Shown here: one piece after another, positions 43,068 through 52,643 of the stretch
Layout of the letters: each line of letters begins with the position of its first letter
Numbering within the stretch: position 1 is the first letter of the stretch
Source: Prevotella sp. AGR2160
GTDB taxonomy: Bacteria > Bacteroidota > Bacteroidia > Bacteroidales > Bacteroidaceae
Reading direction: 5' to 3'
DNA length: 64,000 nucleotides
NCBI RefSeq assembly: GCF_000424185.1
Contig: NZ_AUJK01000002.1
Coordinates: 186,001 to 250,000 of the forward strand
Notes under the pieces: model-generated
The model's database searches: none
Told to the model about the DNA's origin: nothing
Seen by the model: the letters and a program-made list of their open reading frames with translations, nothing else
Translations under genes and position numbers: made by a program

Positions 43068-43250
43068 TTACTTAGCCTGAGCTGCAGCAGTATCAGCAGC
43101 TGCGGTGTCCTGAGCTGCAGTGTCCTGAGCTGCAGAATCATTCTGAGCTACAGAGTCAGTGTCCTGTGCAGGAGCCTGAGCGGTTTTGTTACCACAAGAT
43201 GCGAAAGAGATAGCTGCGATAGCTACGAACATTAAAACTAATTTCTTCAT
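43068..43250 (-). CDS. Small low-complexity lipoprotein, 60 aa
   Basis: MKKLVLMFVAIAAISFASC is a clear lipoprotein signal (lipobox FASC). The mature part is only Ala, Gln, Asp, Ser and Thr, with a repeating AAQDT motif. The DNA is correspondingly repetitive (TGTCCTGAGCTGCAG repeated). It resembles the tiny entericidin-like or spacer lipoproteins found across Bacteroidota, which are usually highly expressed; the function is unknown. Promoter and terminator are both present, so it is a real monocistronic gene. Confidence 0.82.
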   Translation of the reverse strand: MKKLVLMFVAIAAISFASCGNKTAQAPAQDTDSVAQNDSAAQDTAAQDTAAADTAAAQAK

Positions 43251-43309
43251 TTTCTTTGCTTTTTAAAATCTGTAAAACAATCGTTTGTCGTTATTTCTAA
43301 TCGACGTTG

Positions 43310-43317
43310 CAAAGGTA
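43310..43317 (-). promoter_or_regulatory. -7 box of the 60-aa lipoprotein gene
   Basis: Minus-strand TACCTTTG followed by C, 59 bp before the start. No clear -33 element. Confidence 0.55.
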
Positions 43318-43384
43318 AGCATTTTTTTAATACGGCGATAATATTTTTACGACTTTTTTTAGGGTCGTTATGTAACTTTTTCTC

Positions 43385-43417
43385 AGCAGTCTGTAAATCA
43401 ATAATTTACAGACTGCT
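43385..43417 (-). terminator. Hairpin after carB
   Basis: Perfect 14-bp arms AGCAGTCTGTAAAT and ATTTACAGACTGCT with a 5-nt loop, 25 bp past the carB stop. The following minus-strand sequence (GAGAAAAAG) is not T-rich, so termination by this hairpin alone is uncertain. Confidence 0.6.
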
Positions 43418-43441
43418 AACGAAAGTTAAACTTTTATTATC

Positions 43442-46400
43442 TTAGTATTCAGCCCACGATTTGATGTCGATATCGTCAAGTTTGAGATGACAGAAGGCAT
43501 TGATGAACGCACTGGCCAGACGGCTGTTGGTGATCAACGGGATGTTCAAGTCGATGGCGGCACGGCGGATCTTGTAACCGTTGGTGAGCTCACGCGACGT
43601 GAGATCCTTCGGAATGTTGACGACCAAGTCGATCTTCTTCTCATGAAGGAGGTCGAGGGCCTGCGGCTGTCCCTCCTCACTGGGCCAGTAGACGAGCGTG
43701 TTCTTAATGCCATTCTCCGTGAGGTACTTACTCGTACCACCGGTGGCGAAGAGCTCATAGCCATGCTCCTGGAGCTGGCGGGCAGCATCGAGCATGTCGG
43801 CTTTCTGCTTGGCACTACCCGTAGAGAGCAGGATGTTCTTCTTCGGGATGCGCTGGCCTACAGAGAGCATACTCTTCAGCAGGGCGGCATTGGTGTCATC
43901 ACCGAGACAGCCGACCTCACCCGTAGAACTCATGTCGACGCCGAGCACCGGGTCGGCCTTCTGCAGACGGTTGAAGGAGAACTGGCTGGCCTTGATACCT
44001 ACATAGTCGAGGTCGAAGAGGTTCTTGTTGGGTTTCTCTACAGGCACGCCGAGCATGATCTTCGTTGCCAGTTCGATGAAGTTGATCTTCAGCACCTTGC
44101 TCACGAAGGGGAAGGAACGACTGGAACGAAGGTTACACTCGATGACGAGGATATCGTTGTCACGCGCCATATACTGTACGTTGAACGGACCATTGATATG
44201 CAGGGCCTTGGCGATCTTACGGCTCACGCGCTTGATACGGCGGACGGTCTCGACATAGAGCTTCTGCGGCGGCAGCTGCAGCGTGGCATCACCGGAGTGG
44301 ACACCGGCGAACTCGATATGCTCACTGATGGCATAGGCCATGACCTCACCATTCTGTGCTACAGCATCGAAGTCTATCTCCTTAGCGTGCTCGATGAACT
44401 TGCTGACCACAACGGGGTGATCCTCACTGACATTGGCAGCCAGCTGGAGGAAGCGGCGCAACTCATCCTCATTGCTGCAGACATTCATTGCAGCACCAGA
44501 GAGGACATACGACGGACGGACAAGAACCGGGAACCCTACCCGCTTGACAAACTTGTCGATATCATCCATACTCGTCAGTGCGCTCCACTCCGGCTGGTTG
44601 ATGCCGAGTTCGTTGAGCATCTCGGAGAACTTCGCACGGTCCTCGGCATGGTCGATGTCACGGGCCTGCGTACCGAGGATGGTGACATTCTGCTCGTCAA
44701 GGTACATAGCGAGGTTGTTCGGGATCTGACCACCCGTAGAGACGATGACGCCATGGGGATTCTCCATCTCGATGATATCCATGACACGCTCAAACGTCAG
44801 CTCATCGAAATAGAGACGGTCACACATATCATAGTCCGTACTCACCGTCTCGGGGTTGTAGTTGATCATGATAGACCGGTAGCCCTGCTTGCGGATGGTA
44901 TTCAGGGCCTGGACGCCACACCAGTCGAACTCCACGGAGGAACCGATGCGGTAGGCACCACTACCGAGGACGATAACGGAGCGCTTGTCGTTGGCGAAGG
45001 TGATGTCGCTCTTCACGCCCGAATAGGTGACATAGAGATAGTTGGTCTGTGCCGGATACTCGGCAGCAAGGGTATCGATCTGCTTGACGACGGGCAGGAT
45101 GCCATAGTTCTTACGCAGGGAGCGGACGACGAGGAGGGCCTTGTGCATATTGCCGATCTCCTTCTCCAGACCGACGGCACGGGCAATCTGGAAATCGGTG
45201 AAACCATAGACCTTTGCCGTACGCAGCAGTTCCTTGTCGAGAGTATTGATATTACAGTTCTTCAACTGCTCATCGATGTCGATAATATGCTTGAGCTTAT
45301 AGAGGAACCACTTATCGATCTTCGTCAGATCATGAATCTGGTCAACGGTATAGCCCTTGTGCATGGCCTTGGAGATGACGAAGACACGCTTGTCGGTAGG
45401 CTCACGGAGGGCCTTGTCGATATCATCAATCTCCAACTCCTTATTCTCCACGAAGCCGTGCATGCCTTGACCGATCATGCGGAGACCTTTCTGGATGGCC
45501 TCCTCGAAGTTACGACCGATGGCCATCACCTCACCGACAGACTTCATGCTCGAACCGAGTTCCTTGTCAACGCCACGGAACTTGCTGAGGTCCCAGCGCG
45601 GGATCTTGCAGACGACATAGTCGAGGGCGGGCTCAAAGAAGGCGCTCGTGGTCTTCGTCACGGAGTTTTTCAGCTCGAAGAGACCATAACCCATACCAAG
45701 TTTGGCGGCGACGAAAGCCAGGGGATAACCTGTAGCCTTGGAAGCAAGGGCGGAGGAACGGCTCAAACGGGCATTGACCTCAATGACACGGTAGTCCTCG
45801 CTCTTCGGGTCGAAAGCATACTGCACATTGCACTCGCCGACGATACCGATATGGCGGACGATCTTGATGCTCAGGGCACGCAGCTTGTGATACTCGCTGT
45901 TCGTGAGCGTCTGAGACGGAGCGATGACGATACTCTCACCGGTATGGATGCCCAGCGGGTCGAAGTTCTCCATGTTACATACCGTGATACAGTTGTCGTA
46001 ACGGTCGCGTACCACCTCATACTCAATTTCCTTCCAACCTTTCAGACTCTTCTCCACCAATACCTGTGGAGAGAAAGAGAAGGCCTTCTCGCAGATCTTG
46101 TTCAACTCTTCCTCGTTGTCTGCGAAACCGGAGCCGAGGCCACCGAGGGCATAGGCAGCACGGATGATGACAGGATAGCCAAGGTCCTGAGCGGCCTTGC
46201 GCGCCTGGGCCATATCCTCGCAAGCCTCACTCTTGATGGTCTTGACATCAATCTGGTCGAGCTGCTCGACGAAGAGCTCACGGTCCTCCGTATTCATGAT
46301 GGCGTTAACGGGAGTACCGAGGACGCGGACGTTATATTTCTCCAGGACACCGGAGCGGTCGAGTTCCACACCACAGTTCAGAGCCGTCTGACCACCGAAG

Positions 46401-46663
46401 GACAGCAGGATGCCGTCGGGACGCTCCTTCTTGATGACCCGCTCCACGAAATAGGGCTGGACGGGAAGGAAATAGATCTGGTCGGCAACGCCCTCAGAGG
46501 TCTGCACCGTGGCGATATTCGGGTTGATGAGCACCGTCTCGACACCCTCCTCACGGAGCGCTTTGAGGGCCTGACTACCGGAATAGTCGAACTCTCCTGC
46601 CTCACCGATCTTCAGGGCACCGGAACCGAGCAATAATACTTTCTTGATATTTGGATCCTTCAT
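43442..46663 (-). CDS. carB: Carbamoyl phosphate synthase large subunit
   Basis: This 1073-residue ATP-grasp enzyme makes carbamoyl phosphate for pyrimidines and arginine. Two homologous halves are visible (each starting LGSGALKIGEAGEFDYSG or LGSGAYRIGSSVEFDWCG), followed by a C-terminal MGS-like regulatory domain (about 935-1073). Full length, with no missing motif seen. It starts 9 bp after carA, so PurF-like protein, CarA and CarB are one operon. Confidence 0.98.
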   Translation of the reverse strand: MKDPNIKKVLLLGSGALKIGEAGEFDYSGSQALKALREEGVETVLINPNIATVQTSEGVADQIYFLPVQPYFVERVIKKERPDGILLSFGGQTALNCGVELDRSGVLEKYNVRVLGTPVNAIMNTEDRELFVEQLDQIDVKTIKSEACEDMAQARKAAQDLGYPVIIRAAYALGGLGSGFADNEEELNKICEKAFSFSPQVLVEKSLKGWKEIEYEVVRDRYDNCITVCNMENFDPLGIHTGESIVIAPSQTLTNSEYHKLRALSIKIVRHIGIVGECNVQYAFDPKSEDYRVIEVNARLSRSSALASKATGYPLAFVAAKLGMGYGLFELKNSVTKTTSAFFEPALDYVVCKIPRWDLSKFRGVDKELGSSMKSVGEVMAIGRNFEEAIQKGLRMIGQGMHGFVENKELEIDDIDKALREPTDKRVFVISKAMHKGYTVDQIHDLTKIDKWFLYKLKHIIDIDEQLKNCNINTLDKELLRTAKVYGFTDFQIARAVGLEKEIGNMHKALLVVRSLRKNYGILPVVKQIDTLAAEYPAQTNYLYVTYSGVKSDITFANDKRSVIVLGSGAYRIGSSVEFDWCGVQALNTIRKQGYRSIMINYNPETVSTDYDMCDRLYFDELTFERVMDIIEMENPHGVIVSTGGQIPNNLAMYLDEQNVTILGTQARDIDHAEDRAKFSEMLNELGINQPEWSALTSMDDIDKFVKRVGFPVLVRPSYVLSGAAMNVCSNEDELRRFLQLAANVSEDHPVVVSKFIEHAKEIDFDAVAQNGEVMAYAISEHIEFAGVHSGDATLQLPPQKLYVETVRRIKRVSRKIAKALHINGPFNVQYMARDNDILVIECNLRSSRSFPFVSKVLKINFIELATKIMLGVPVEKPNKNLFDLDYVGIKASQFSFNRLQKADPVLGVDMSSTGEVGCLGDDTNAALLKSMLSVGQRIPKKNILLSTGSAKQKADMLDAARQLQEHGYELFATGGTSKYLTENGIKNTLVYWPSEEGQPQALDLLHEKKIDLVVNIPKDLTSRELTNGYKIRRAAIDLNIPLITNSRLASAFINAFCHLKLDDIDIKSWAEY

Positions 46664-46672
46664 TTTCTGCGA

Positions 46673-47752
46673 TTATTTGAGTGTTTCAACGAATTTGTCA
46701 AACATGAACTCCGTATCCACCGGACCACTGCAGGCCTCGGGATGGAACTGGCTGGAGAACCAGGGCTTCGTCTTATGACGGATACCCTCATTACTACCAT
46801 CATTCATATTGACGAAGAGTTCCTCCCAGTCAGCGCCGAGGGTACGGGCATTGACAGCATAGCCGTGGTTCTGCGATGTGATATAGCAGTGGTCGGTGCC
46901 CACGAGGCGTACCGGCTGGTTGTGACCGCGGTGACCATACTTGAGCTTGTAGATCTCAGCGCCGGCAGCCTTGCCGAGGAGTTGATTACCCATACAGATA
47001 CCGCAGATCGGCTTGTCGCTGATGCTCATCTGGCGACGGATGATCTCCACGGCATCCGCGCACATATCGGGATCACCGGGACCATTGGCCAGGAAGAGGC
47101 CGTCGAAGTCCATATCCTTCGTATAGTCGTAGTTCCACGGCACACGGATGACCTCTACACCTCTATTAATAAGACAACGGATAATATTAGCCTTCACGCC
47201 GCAGTCGACGAGGACGACCTTCTTGCCGCCCCCCTCATTATAGCGGATGACCTTCTTGCAGGAGACCTTGTCGACGAAGTTCACGCCCTCATAGCGGGCC
47301 TCAGGGATATTGTCGGGCTCATCATCGAAGATGATCTTACCCATCATCACACCATGCTCGCGGAGTACCTTCGTCAACTCACGCGTATCGATGCCCGTGA
47401 TGCCCGGCACCTTCTCATCCTTCAGCCAATCGGCGAGGGAGCGGACAGCATTCCAGTGGGAATACTGTTCACTGTAATCACTCACGATCAGTGCCGAGGC
47501 GTAGATGCGGTCACTCTCCATGAACGTCGGCAGTCCGTTCTTCTCTATGGTGAAAGGAGGGACACCATAGTTGCCCACGAGGGGGAATGTCATCGTCAGC
47601 AACTGACCGGCATAGGAGGGGTCAGTGAGCGACTCCGGATAACCCATCATGGCAGTGTTGAAGACGACCTCTCCGGCTACCGGGGCCTCATAGCCGAAGC
47701 TCTTGCCATGAAAGCGGCTGCCGTCTGATAAGACTAATGTTACGTTCTTCAT
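46673..47752 (-). CDS. carA: Carbamoyl phosphate synthase small subunit
   Basis: A 359-residue glutaminase subunit that passes ammonia to CarB. It has the CPSase N-domain (LSDGSRFHGKSFG) and a class I amidotransferase domain with the nucleophile elbow PICGICMGNQLLG (Cys) and the His-Glu dyad in QFHPEACSGP. It starts 13 bp after the PurF-like gene and ends 9 bp before carB. Confidence 0.97.
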   Translation of the reverse strand: MKNVTLVLSDGSRFHGKSFGYEAPVAGEVVFNTAMMGYPESLTDPSYAGQLLTMTFPLVGNYGVPPFTIEKNGLPTFMESDRIYASALIVSDYSEQYSHWNAVRSLADWLKDEKVPGITGIDTRELTKVLREHGVMMGKIIFDDEPDNIPEARYEGVNFVDKVSCKKVIRYNEGGGKKVVLVDCGVKANIIRCLINRGVEVIRVPWNYDYTKDMDFDGLFLANGPGDPDMCADAVEIIRRQMSISDKPICGICMGNQLLGKAAGAEIYKLKYGHRGHNQPVRLVGTDHCYITSQNHGYAVNARTLGADWEELFVNMNDGSNEGIRHKTKPWFSSQFHPEACSGPVDTEFMFDKFVETLK

Positions 47753-47765
47753 TTATACCTGTATC

Positions 47766-49655
47766 TTATAATTTTTTATATACCTTTTCGTAGTAATTGA
47801 TGAAAGCCTGGTTGCACAGCTTCGTGCCGCCCGGCGTGGGATAATGGCCGGTGAAATACCAGTCGCCCTTATGATCGGGGATAGCCTCATGAAGCCCCTC
47901 AAGGCTTTGGAAGACAATCTCTATCGGTGTGGAGACACCCTCCGGACGCAGCATCTCAACGATCTTGCGGTTGATCTCATCCACGGAGAACGGCTCGTAG
48001 ATATCACGCACGACATTGCGCATCTTTCCCTTCGCCTTCTTCTCCTCAGCGAGGCAGTTGGCATAGGTCTGGTCGATGAGGTCCTCCATGTGGCGGTCTT
48101 TCAGGAGCTGGATGGCGGCACGGAAGACGCAGAACTCCTCCAGGCGGGCCATGTCAATGCCATAATAATCCGGATAGCGGATCTGCGGGGCACTGGAGAC
48201 GACGACGATTTTTTTCGGATGGAGACGGTCAAGGATACGGAGGATACTCTCTTTCAAGGTTGTACCTCTGACGATGGAGTCGTCGATAATCACGAGGTTG
48301 TCGACATTGGGCTCAAGGATGCCATAGGTGACATCATAGACATGGGAGGCAAGGTCGTTACGACTGTTGCCCTCTGTGATGAACGTGCGGAGCTTGATAT
48401 CCTTCCACGCCACCTTCTCCGTACGGACCGCCTCACCGAGGATGTCCTGCAGTTCCTGCTCGGAAGCCTGATGACCGAGATTCACGAGCGTATTGATCTT
48501 CTTGTGATGGAGATATTTGCGGAAGCCATGTGTCAAGCCGTAAAAAGCCACCTCCGCCGTATTCGGGATAAAAGAGAGGACGGTATGGCGCGTGTCATAA
48601 TCCACAGCCTTCAGCACGGGCTCAGCGAGCTGCTCACCGAGTTTCAGGCGCTCATGGTAGATGTCACGGTCGGAGCCACGGGAGAAATAGATACGCTCGA
48701 AGGAGCAGGCACTGTCACCACGTTGGTCGAGGATACGCTCCACACCAGTCTCGCCGTTTTTCTTGACGATGAGAGCACAGCCGGGCTGCAGCTCCTGCAC
48801 GTCCTCCACCTCGAGGTCGAAGGTCGTCTGGAGCACGGGGCGCTCTGAGGCCACGGCGATGAAATCCTCATTGCAGTAATAGAAGGCGGGCCGAATGCCC
48901 CAGGGGTCACGCATGGCGAACATCTCTCCACTGCCTGTCTGGCCGCAGATATGATAGCCACCATCAAAATCCTGCATGGACGTCTTCAGCACATTGCTGA
49001 TCTTCACATGATCCTCAATATAGCGCGTGATGTCCAGTCCCTGCAGTTCCATGGCCTTAGCCGCCGTATAGTTACGCTCCACCTCACGGTCCAGTCGATG
49101 TCCCATGAGCTCGAGGAGGATATAGGTGTCACTGTATATGCGGGGACACTGTCCCTGGGCGACAATCTGCCGGAAGATCTCGTCGACATTCGTCATATTG
49201 AAGTTGCCACAGAGACAGAGGTTCTTAGCCTTCCAGTTGTTCCGGCGCAGAAACGGATGGACATAAGAAAGGCCACTCTTGCCGGTAGTGGAGTACCGGA
49301 GGTGGCCCATATAAAGTTCGCCCGCGAAAGGAAGGAAAGTCTTAGCATACTGAGCATCAGAGAGCTGCTCAGCAGGGACGTCCTTGAAATGACGATTAAC
49401 CGTACCAAAGATCTCGGTGATGGCATTACTACCCTCAGCACGTTCACGGAACATATACTCGTTGCCGGGAGCCGTATCGAGTTTGACACAGGAAATACCA
49501 GCCCCTTCCTGGCCACGATTGTGCTGCTTCTCCATCATCAGGTAGAGCTTGTTCAAACCGAACATCCAGGTTCCATACTTCTTTTGAAAATAGTCGAGAG
49601 GCTTCAGCAGGCGGATCATGGCCACACCGCAGTCCTCATGAATTTCTTTTTCCAT
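47766..49655 (-). CDS. purF: Long amidophosphoribosyltransferase-type glutamine amidotransferase
   Basis: A 629-residue protein, about 130-160 residues longer than ordinary PurF. The N-terminal Ntn domain has Cys9 (HEDCGVAMI), so the first eight residues must be removed to free the nucleophile. NRGQEGAGIS and the glutamine-site residues follow. The C-terminal part keeps the PRPP loop VIIDDSIVRGTTLKES. Bacteroidota often carry this long form next to carAB and glmS in addition to a normal purF, so its true substrate may differ. The start lies 55 bp after the glmS stop, across a 24-bp palindrome. Confidence 0.82.
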   Translation of the reverse strand: MEKEIHEDCGVAMIRLLKPLDYFQKKYGTWMFGLNKLYLMMEKQHNRGQEGAGISCVKLDTAPGNEYMFRERAEGSNAITEIFGTVNRHFKDVPAEQLSDAQYAKTFLPFAGELYMGHLRYSTTGKSGLSYVHPFLRRNNWKAKNLCLCGNFNMTNVDEIFRQIVAQGQCPRIYSDTYILLELMGHRLDREVERNYTAAKAMELQGLDITRYIEDHVKISNVLKTSMQDFDGGYHICGQTGSGEMFAMRDPWGIRPAFYYCNEDFIAVASERPVLQTTFDLEVEDVQELQPGCALIVKKNGETGVERILDQRGDSACSFERIYFSRGSDRDIYHERLKLGEQLAEPVLKAVDYDTRHTVLSFIPNTAEVAFYGLTHGFRKYLHHKKINTLVNLGHQASEQELQDILGEAVRTEKVAWKDIKLRTFITEGNSRNDLASHVYDVTYGILEPNVDNLVIIDDSIVRGTTLKESILRILDRLHPKKIVVVSSAPQIRYPDYYGIDMARLEEFCVFRAAIQLLKDRHMEDLIDQTYANCLAEEKKAKGKMRNVVRDIYEPFSVDEINRKIVEMLRPEGVSTPIEIVFQSLEGLHEAIPDHKGDWYFTGHYPTPGGTKLCNQAFINYYEKVYKKL

Positions 49656-49678
49656 ATCTTATTTAGAAAGTCATTGCG

Positions 49679-49702
49679 GTCCTCCCCATCGATGGGGAGG
49701 AC
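49679..49702. repeat. 24-bp perfect palindrome between glmS and the PurF-like gene
   Basis: GTCCTCCCCATC is followed directly by its reverse complement GATGGGGAGGAC. No T-run follows on either strand. It could be a dispersed repeat copy, an RNA-processing hairpin, or a dimer-binding site. Confidence 0.7.
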
Positions 49703-49710
49703 TGGTGATT

Positions 49711-51621
49711 TTACTCTACAGTTACACTCTTGGCAAGGTTACGGGGCTGGTCCACGTTCTTGCCCTTGCAGACCGCCACATGATAGGCCAGGAGCTGCAG
49801 AGGGATCGTTGCCAGCAGTGGTTCGAGGCACTCGAGGGTCTTAGGCAGTTCGATGACCTCGTCGGCAATCTTTGAGATTGTCTCGTCACCCTTCGTCACT
49901 AGGGCAATGACCCGTCCGTCACGGGCCTTGATCTCCTGAATATTGCTCAGCACCTTCTCGTACATGGCGTCATGGGGCGCGATGACGACGACAGGCATGT
50001 CAGAGTCGATGAGGGCGATGGGCCCGTGCTTCATCTCTGCGGCGGGATATCCCTCGGCATGAATATAACTGATCTCCTTCAGTTTCAGCGCTCCCTCGAG
50101 GGCCACGGGGTAGGAATAGCCACGGCCAAGATATAGGAAGTTGCGGGCGTAGGTGAACGTACGGCTGAGGTCAGCGATCTTATTGTTGAGTTTCAGCACC
50201 TCTTTCATCTTCTCGGGGATGTCCCAGAGCTGTGTCGTGATCTCCTGATAATCCTTATCGGAGACCGTTCCCTTCTCCTTACCGACAGCCAGGGCGAGGA
50301 GGCAGAGCACGGTGACCTGACCGGTGAAGGCTTTCGTCGAGGCGACGCCGATCTCCGGACCGACATGGATATAGGTACCTGTATCGGTGGCACGGGCGAT
50401 GGAACTGCCGATGGCGTTACAGATGCCATAGATAAAGGCGCCTTTCTCCTTGGCCAGTTTGATAGCAGCGAGGGTGTCTGCCGTTTCACCGCTCTGCGAG
50501 ATAGCGATGACGACATCATCCTTCGTCACGACCGGATTACGATAGCGGAACTCAGAGGCATACTCCACATCAACGGGTATACGGCAGTAGGTCTCGAGCA
50601 TCTGCTTACCGATGAGACCGGCATGCCAGCTTGTTCCACAAGCTACGATGATGATACGGTGGGCGTTGAGGATCTGCTGACGGTGGTCAACGATAGAACT
50701 CAACACGACCCCCATCTCCGTATGGCTCTGCATGGGGCCTTCTTTCTTGCCGTCGGTCATCGCACGCGTCTCCACGGTACGACTGACAACACGGCCGCGC
50801 ATGCAGTTCTTCAGACATTCCGGCTGCTCGAAGATCTCCTTGAGCATGAAATGAGGGAAGCCTCCCTTCTCGATCTGTCCGAGGTTCATGTCAATGGTCT
50901 GCACGTCGGGGTTAAGGGCGATGTTATGGATATCGACGACCTTCAACGGTTCACCGGGACGCATCACGGCGATATTCTCATCGTCAAGGTAGACCACCTG
51001 ATCAGTATATTCAATAATCGGACTGGCATCAGAGCCGAGGAAGAACTCCCCGGAGTCCTTGCCGATACCGATCACCAGTGGGCTGGCCTTGCGGGCAGCG
51101 ATGATCTGGTTGGGCTCACGCTTGTCGAGCAGAGCGATGGCATAAGCGCCGATAACCTGCCGGAGCGCCATCTGAACGGCAGAGAGCAAAGGGACCTTAC
51201 GGGTCACCTGGATATACTCAATGAGCTGTACGAGGACCTCCGTATCCGTATCACTGCGGAAATGCATGCCCTTATTGATGAGGTTTTTCTTGATCTGGGC
51301 ATAATTCTCGATGATACCGTTATGGATAATGGCGAGATTCTTCGACTCGGAATAATGAGGATGGGCATTCACCGAAGAGGGTTCTCCGTGGGTAGCCCAA
51401 CGGGTATGAGCAATACCTACCGTACCTGTGATATCCTTGTCGGAGCAGAAATTCTCCAGATCTGCCACCTTTCCTTTGGTCTTATAGACATTGAGGTCGT
51501 CCCTTTTGTTGATCAGGGCGACACCTGCTGAGTCATAGCCTCGGTATTCGAGACGCTTCAGTCCTTTGATGAGGATCGGATAAGCCTCACGCTTTCCGAT
51601 ATATCCTACTATTCCACACAT
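49711..51621 (-). CDS. glmS: Glutamine--fructose-6-phosphate aminotransferase (isomerizing)
   Basis: A 636-residue enzyme making glucosamine-6-phosphate for peptidoglycan and glycan synthesis. MCGIVGYIGKREAYP gives the N-terminal catalytic Cys2, with the Ntn glutaminase (about 1-240) followed by two SIS domains (SQSGETADTL, SAEG-like YPAAEMKHGPIAL) and the C-terminal AKSVTVE end. No glmS ribozyme is expected or seen in the short leader. It stands between the Wza-like gene and the purF-carAB group, which share its strand. Confidence 0.97.
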   Translation of the reverse strand: MCGIVGYIGKREAYPILIKGLKRLEYRGYDSAGVALINKRDDLNVYKTKGKVADLENFCSDKDITGTVGIAHTRWATHGEPSSVNAHPHYSESKNLAIIHNGIIENYAQIKKNLINKGMHFRSDTDTEVLVQLIEYIQVTRKVPLLSAVQMALRQVIGAYAIALLDKREPNQIIAARKASPLVIGIGKDSGEFFLGSDASPIIEYTDQVVYLDDENIAVMRPGEPLKVVDIHNIALNPDVQTIDMNLGQIEKGGFPHFMLKEIFEQPECLKNCMRGRVVSRTVETRAMTDGKKEGPMQSHTEMGVVLSSIVDHRQQILNAHRIIIVACGTSWHAGLIGKQMLETYCRIPVDVEYASEFRYRNPVVTKDDVVIAISQSGETADTLAAIKLAKEKGAFIYGICNAIGSSIARATDTGTYIHVGPEIGVASTKAFTGQVTVLCLLALAVGKEKGTVSDKDYQEITTQLWDIPEKMKEVLKLNNKIADLSRTFTYARNFLYLGRGYSYPVALEGALKLKEISYIHAEGYPAAEMKHGPIALIDSDMPVVVIAPHDAMYEKVLSNIQEIKARDGRVIALVTKGDETISKIADEVIELPKTLECLEPLLATIPLQLLAYHVAVCKGKNVDQPRNLAKSVTVE

Positions 51622-51647
51622 ATATTATCGTTTAATATTCGTGAATG

Positions 51648-51655
51648 CAAACTTA
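51648..51655 (-). promoter_or_regulatory. -7 box of glmS
   Basis: Minus-strand TAAGTTTG followed by C, 26 bp before the glmS start and 8 bp after the Wza-like gene stop. The upstream element would fall inside the Wza-like gene and is not evident. Confidence 0.5.
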
Positions 51656-51663
51656 CTTCTACC

Positions 51664-52461
51664 CTACTTCAGGATATTGACGACGAGCGAAGCCATAGAG
51701 GCCGCAAAAGAGACAATACCGAAGATATAGGACACCGACGGGTTTGTGCTGGCCGTATTCGTTCTCAACTTATTCGGTTGCACATAGATGATGTCATTCT
51801 GCTGAAGATAGTAATAAGGAGAGTTGAAAATATTCGCGTCATTCATATTCAGCCGATGAACCTCTTTCTGTCCCTGCGCATTCTCCCGGATGAGCAAGAT
51901 ATTGTTACGCTTACCATAAAGGGTCATATCTCCGCTCTCTGCCAGGGCCTCGACGATATTCATCTTCTCCTGCGGCACGGATTTCACGCCCGGAGAGGCT
52001 ACCTCTCCCATAACGGTGATATGATAACTGGACATACGCACCTGTACGACGGGATTCTCCGTTTTAGCCAGATAAGGTGCTATCTTGGCTTTCAACATTT
52101 CCTCACACTCATGCGTGGTCAGTCCGGCCACATGCACCGTTCCTATCACCGGAAACTGAATATTACCATCATTGTCCACGAGATATCCCTGATTCGTCTG
52201 GTAAGTATTGCCCGTGATGCTCGTACCGGTATTACTATTCTGCTGATAGAAATTGAAAGGTTGCGCTACTTCAGAAGTTACGGTTCTCACCACGATGCTC
52301 AAAATATCCTTGGGCATGATCTTCGCGTCCCACTGCATCGGCTTAGAGATGTTGACGGAGTCAATGTTTTGCCAATAAACGACCTGCTTAGCGTTGTTGC
52401 AACTGCCAAGCGAGAGGATGATTGCCAAAGCGGCAACCGCAAGAGAAATAATTTTCTTCAT
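51664..52461 (-). CDS. Polysaccharide export lipoprotein (Wza/BexD family)
   Basis: The 265-residue protein starts MKKIISLAVAALAIILSLGSC (lipobox cysteine), then a Poly_export domain (about 45-130; MPKDILSIVVRTV) and an SLBB domain (about 140-225; ITVMGEVASPGVKSVPQ). It ends with a hydrophobic segment (SYIFGIVSFAASMASLVVNIL) that suits a membrane-spanning helix. Wza-type proteins form the outer-membrane channel for capsule or exopolysaccharide. Its usual tyrosine kinase partner Wzc is not beside it, so this is an orphan component next to glmS. Confidence 0.87.
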   Translation of the reverse strand: MKKIISLAVAALAIILSLGSCNNAKQVVYWQNIDSVNISKPMQWDAKIMPKDILSIVVRTVTSEVAQPFNFYQQNSNTGTSITGNTYQTNQGYLVDNDGNIQFPVIGTVHVAGLTTHECEEMLKAKIAPYLAKTENPVVQVRMSSYHITVMGEVASPGVKSVPQEKMNIVEALAESGDMTLYGKRNNILLIRENAQGQKEVHRLNMNDANIFNSPYYYLQQNDIIYVQPNKLRTNTASTNPSVSYIFGIVSFAASMASLVVNILK

Positions 52462-52492
52462 AGCTTTGAATAGCAAAAACCTAAAATTTTTG

Positions 52493-52524
52493 CAAAAATA
52501 CAGCTATTTTTTTGAAATGGCAAA
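52493..52524 (-). promoter_or_regulatory. Promoter of the Wza-like gene
   Basis: Minus-strand TTTG (52521-52524), 20 bp, TATTTTTG (52493-52500) followed by C: a full match, 31 bp before the start. Confidence 0.85.
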
Positions 52525-52570
52525 TATTTGGGAAAGTTTTTGGAAGAAAAAGTAGGGGCGGGACAGATGC

Positions 52571-52628
52571 GCTGCCTTGCGCTTGCAAAGCGCAAGCACA
52601 CAACGGCAGGCCATTCAACATTCTGCCG
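52571..52628 (+). repeat. REP-like palindromic repeat, family B
   Basis: Core CTTGCGCTT, GCA loop, AAGCGCAAG (52576-52596), followed by CACACAACGGCAGGCCATTC. Matches 18474-18526 and 61381-61436. Confidence 0.85.
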
Positions 52629-52643
52629 AACATATAGAAATAA

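Noticed and set aside
43487-46636. Long plus-strand open frame (over 1000 codons) opposite carB
   Set aside because: It is the antisense shadow of carB: the product has no domain logic and an abnormal composition rich in Leu, Asp, Glu and Thr. carB itself is full length with all motifs.
51664-52461. Wza-like gene as the start of a capsule locus
   Set aside because: No Wzc, flippase or glycosyltransferase genes follow on either side; it is an orphan export gene.
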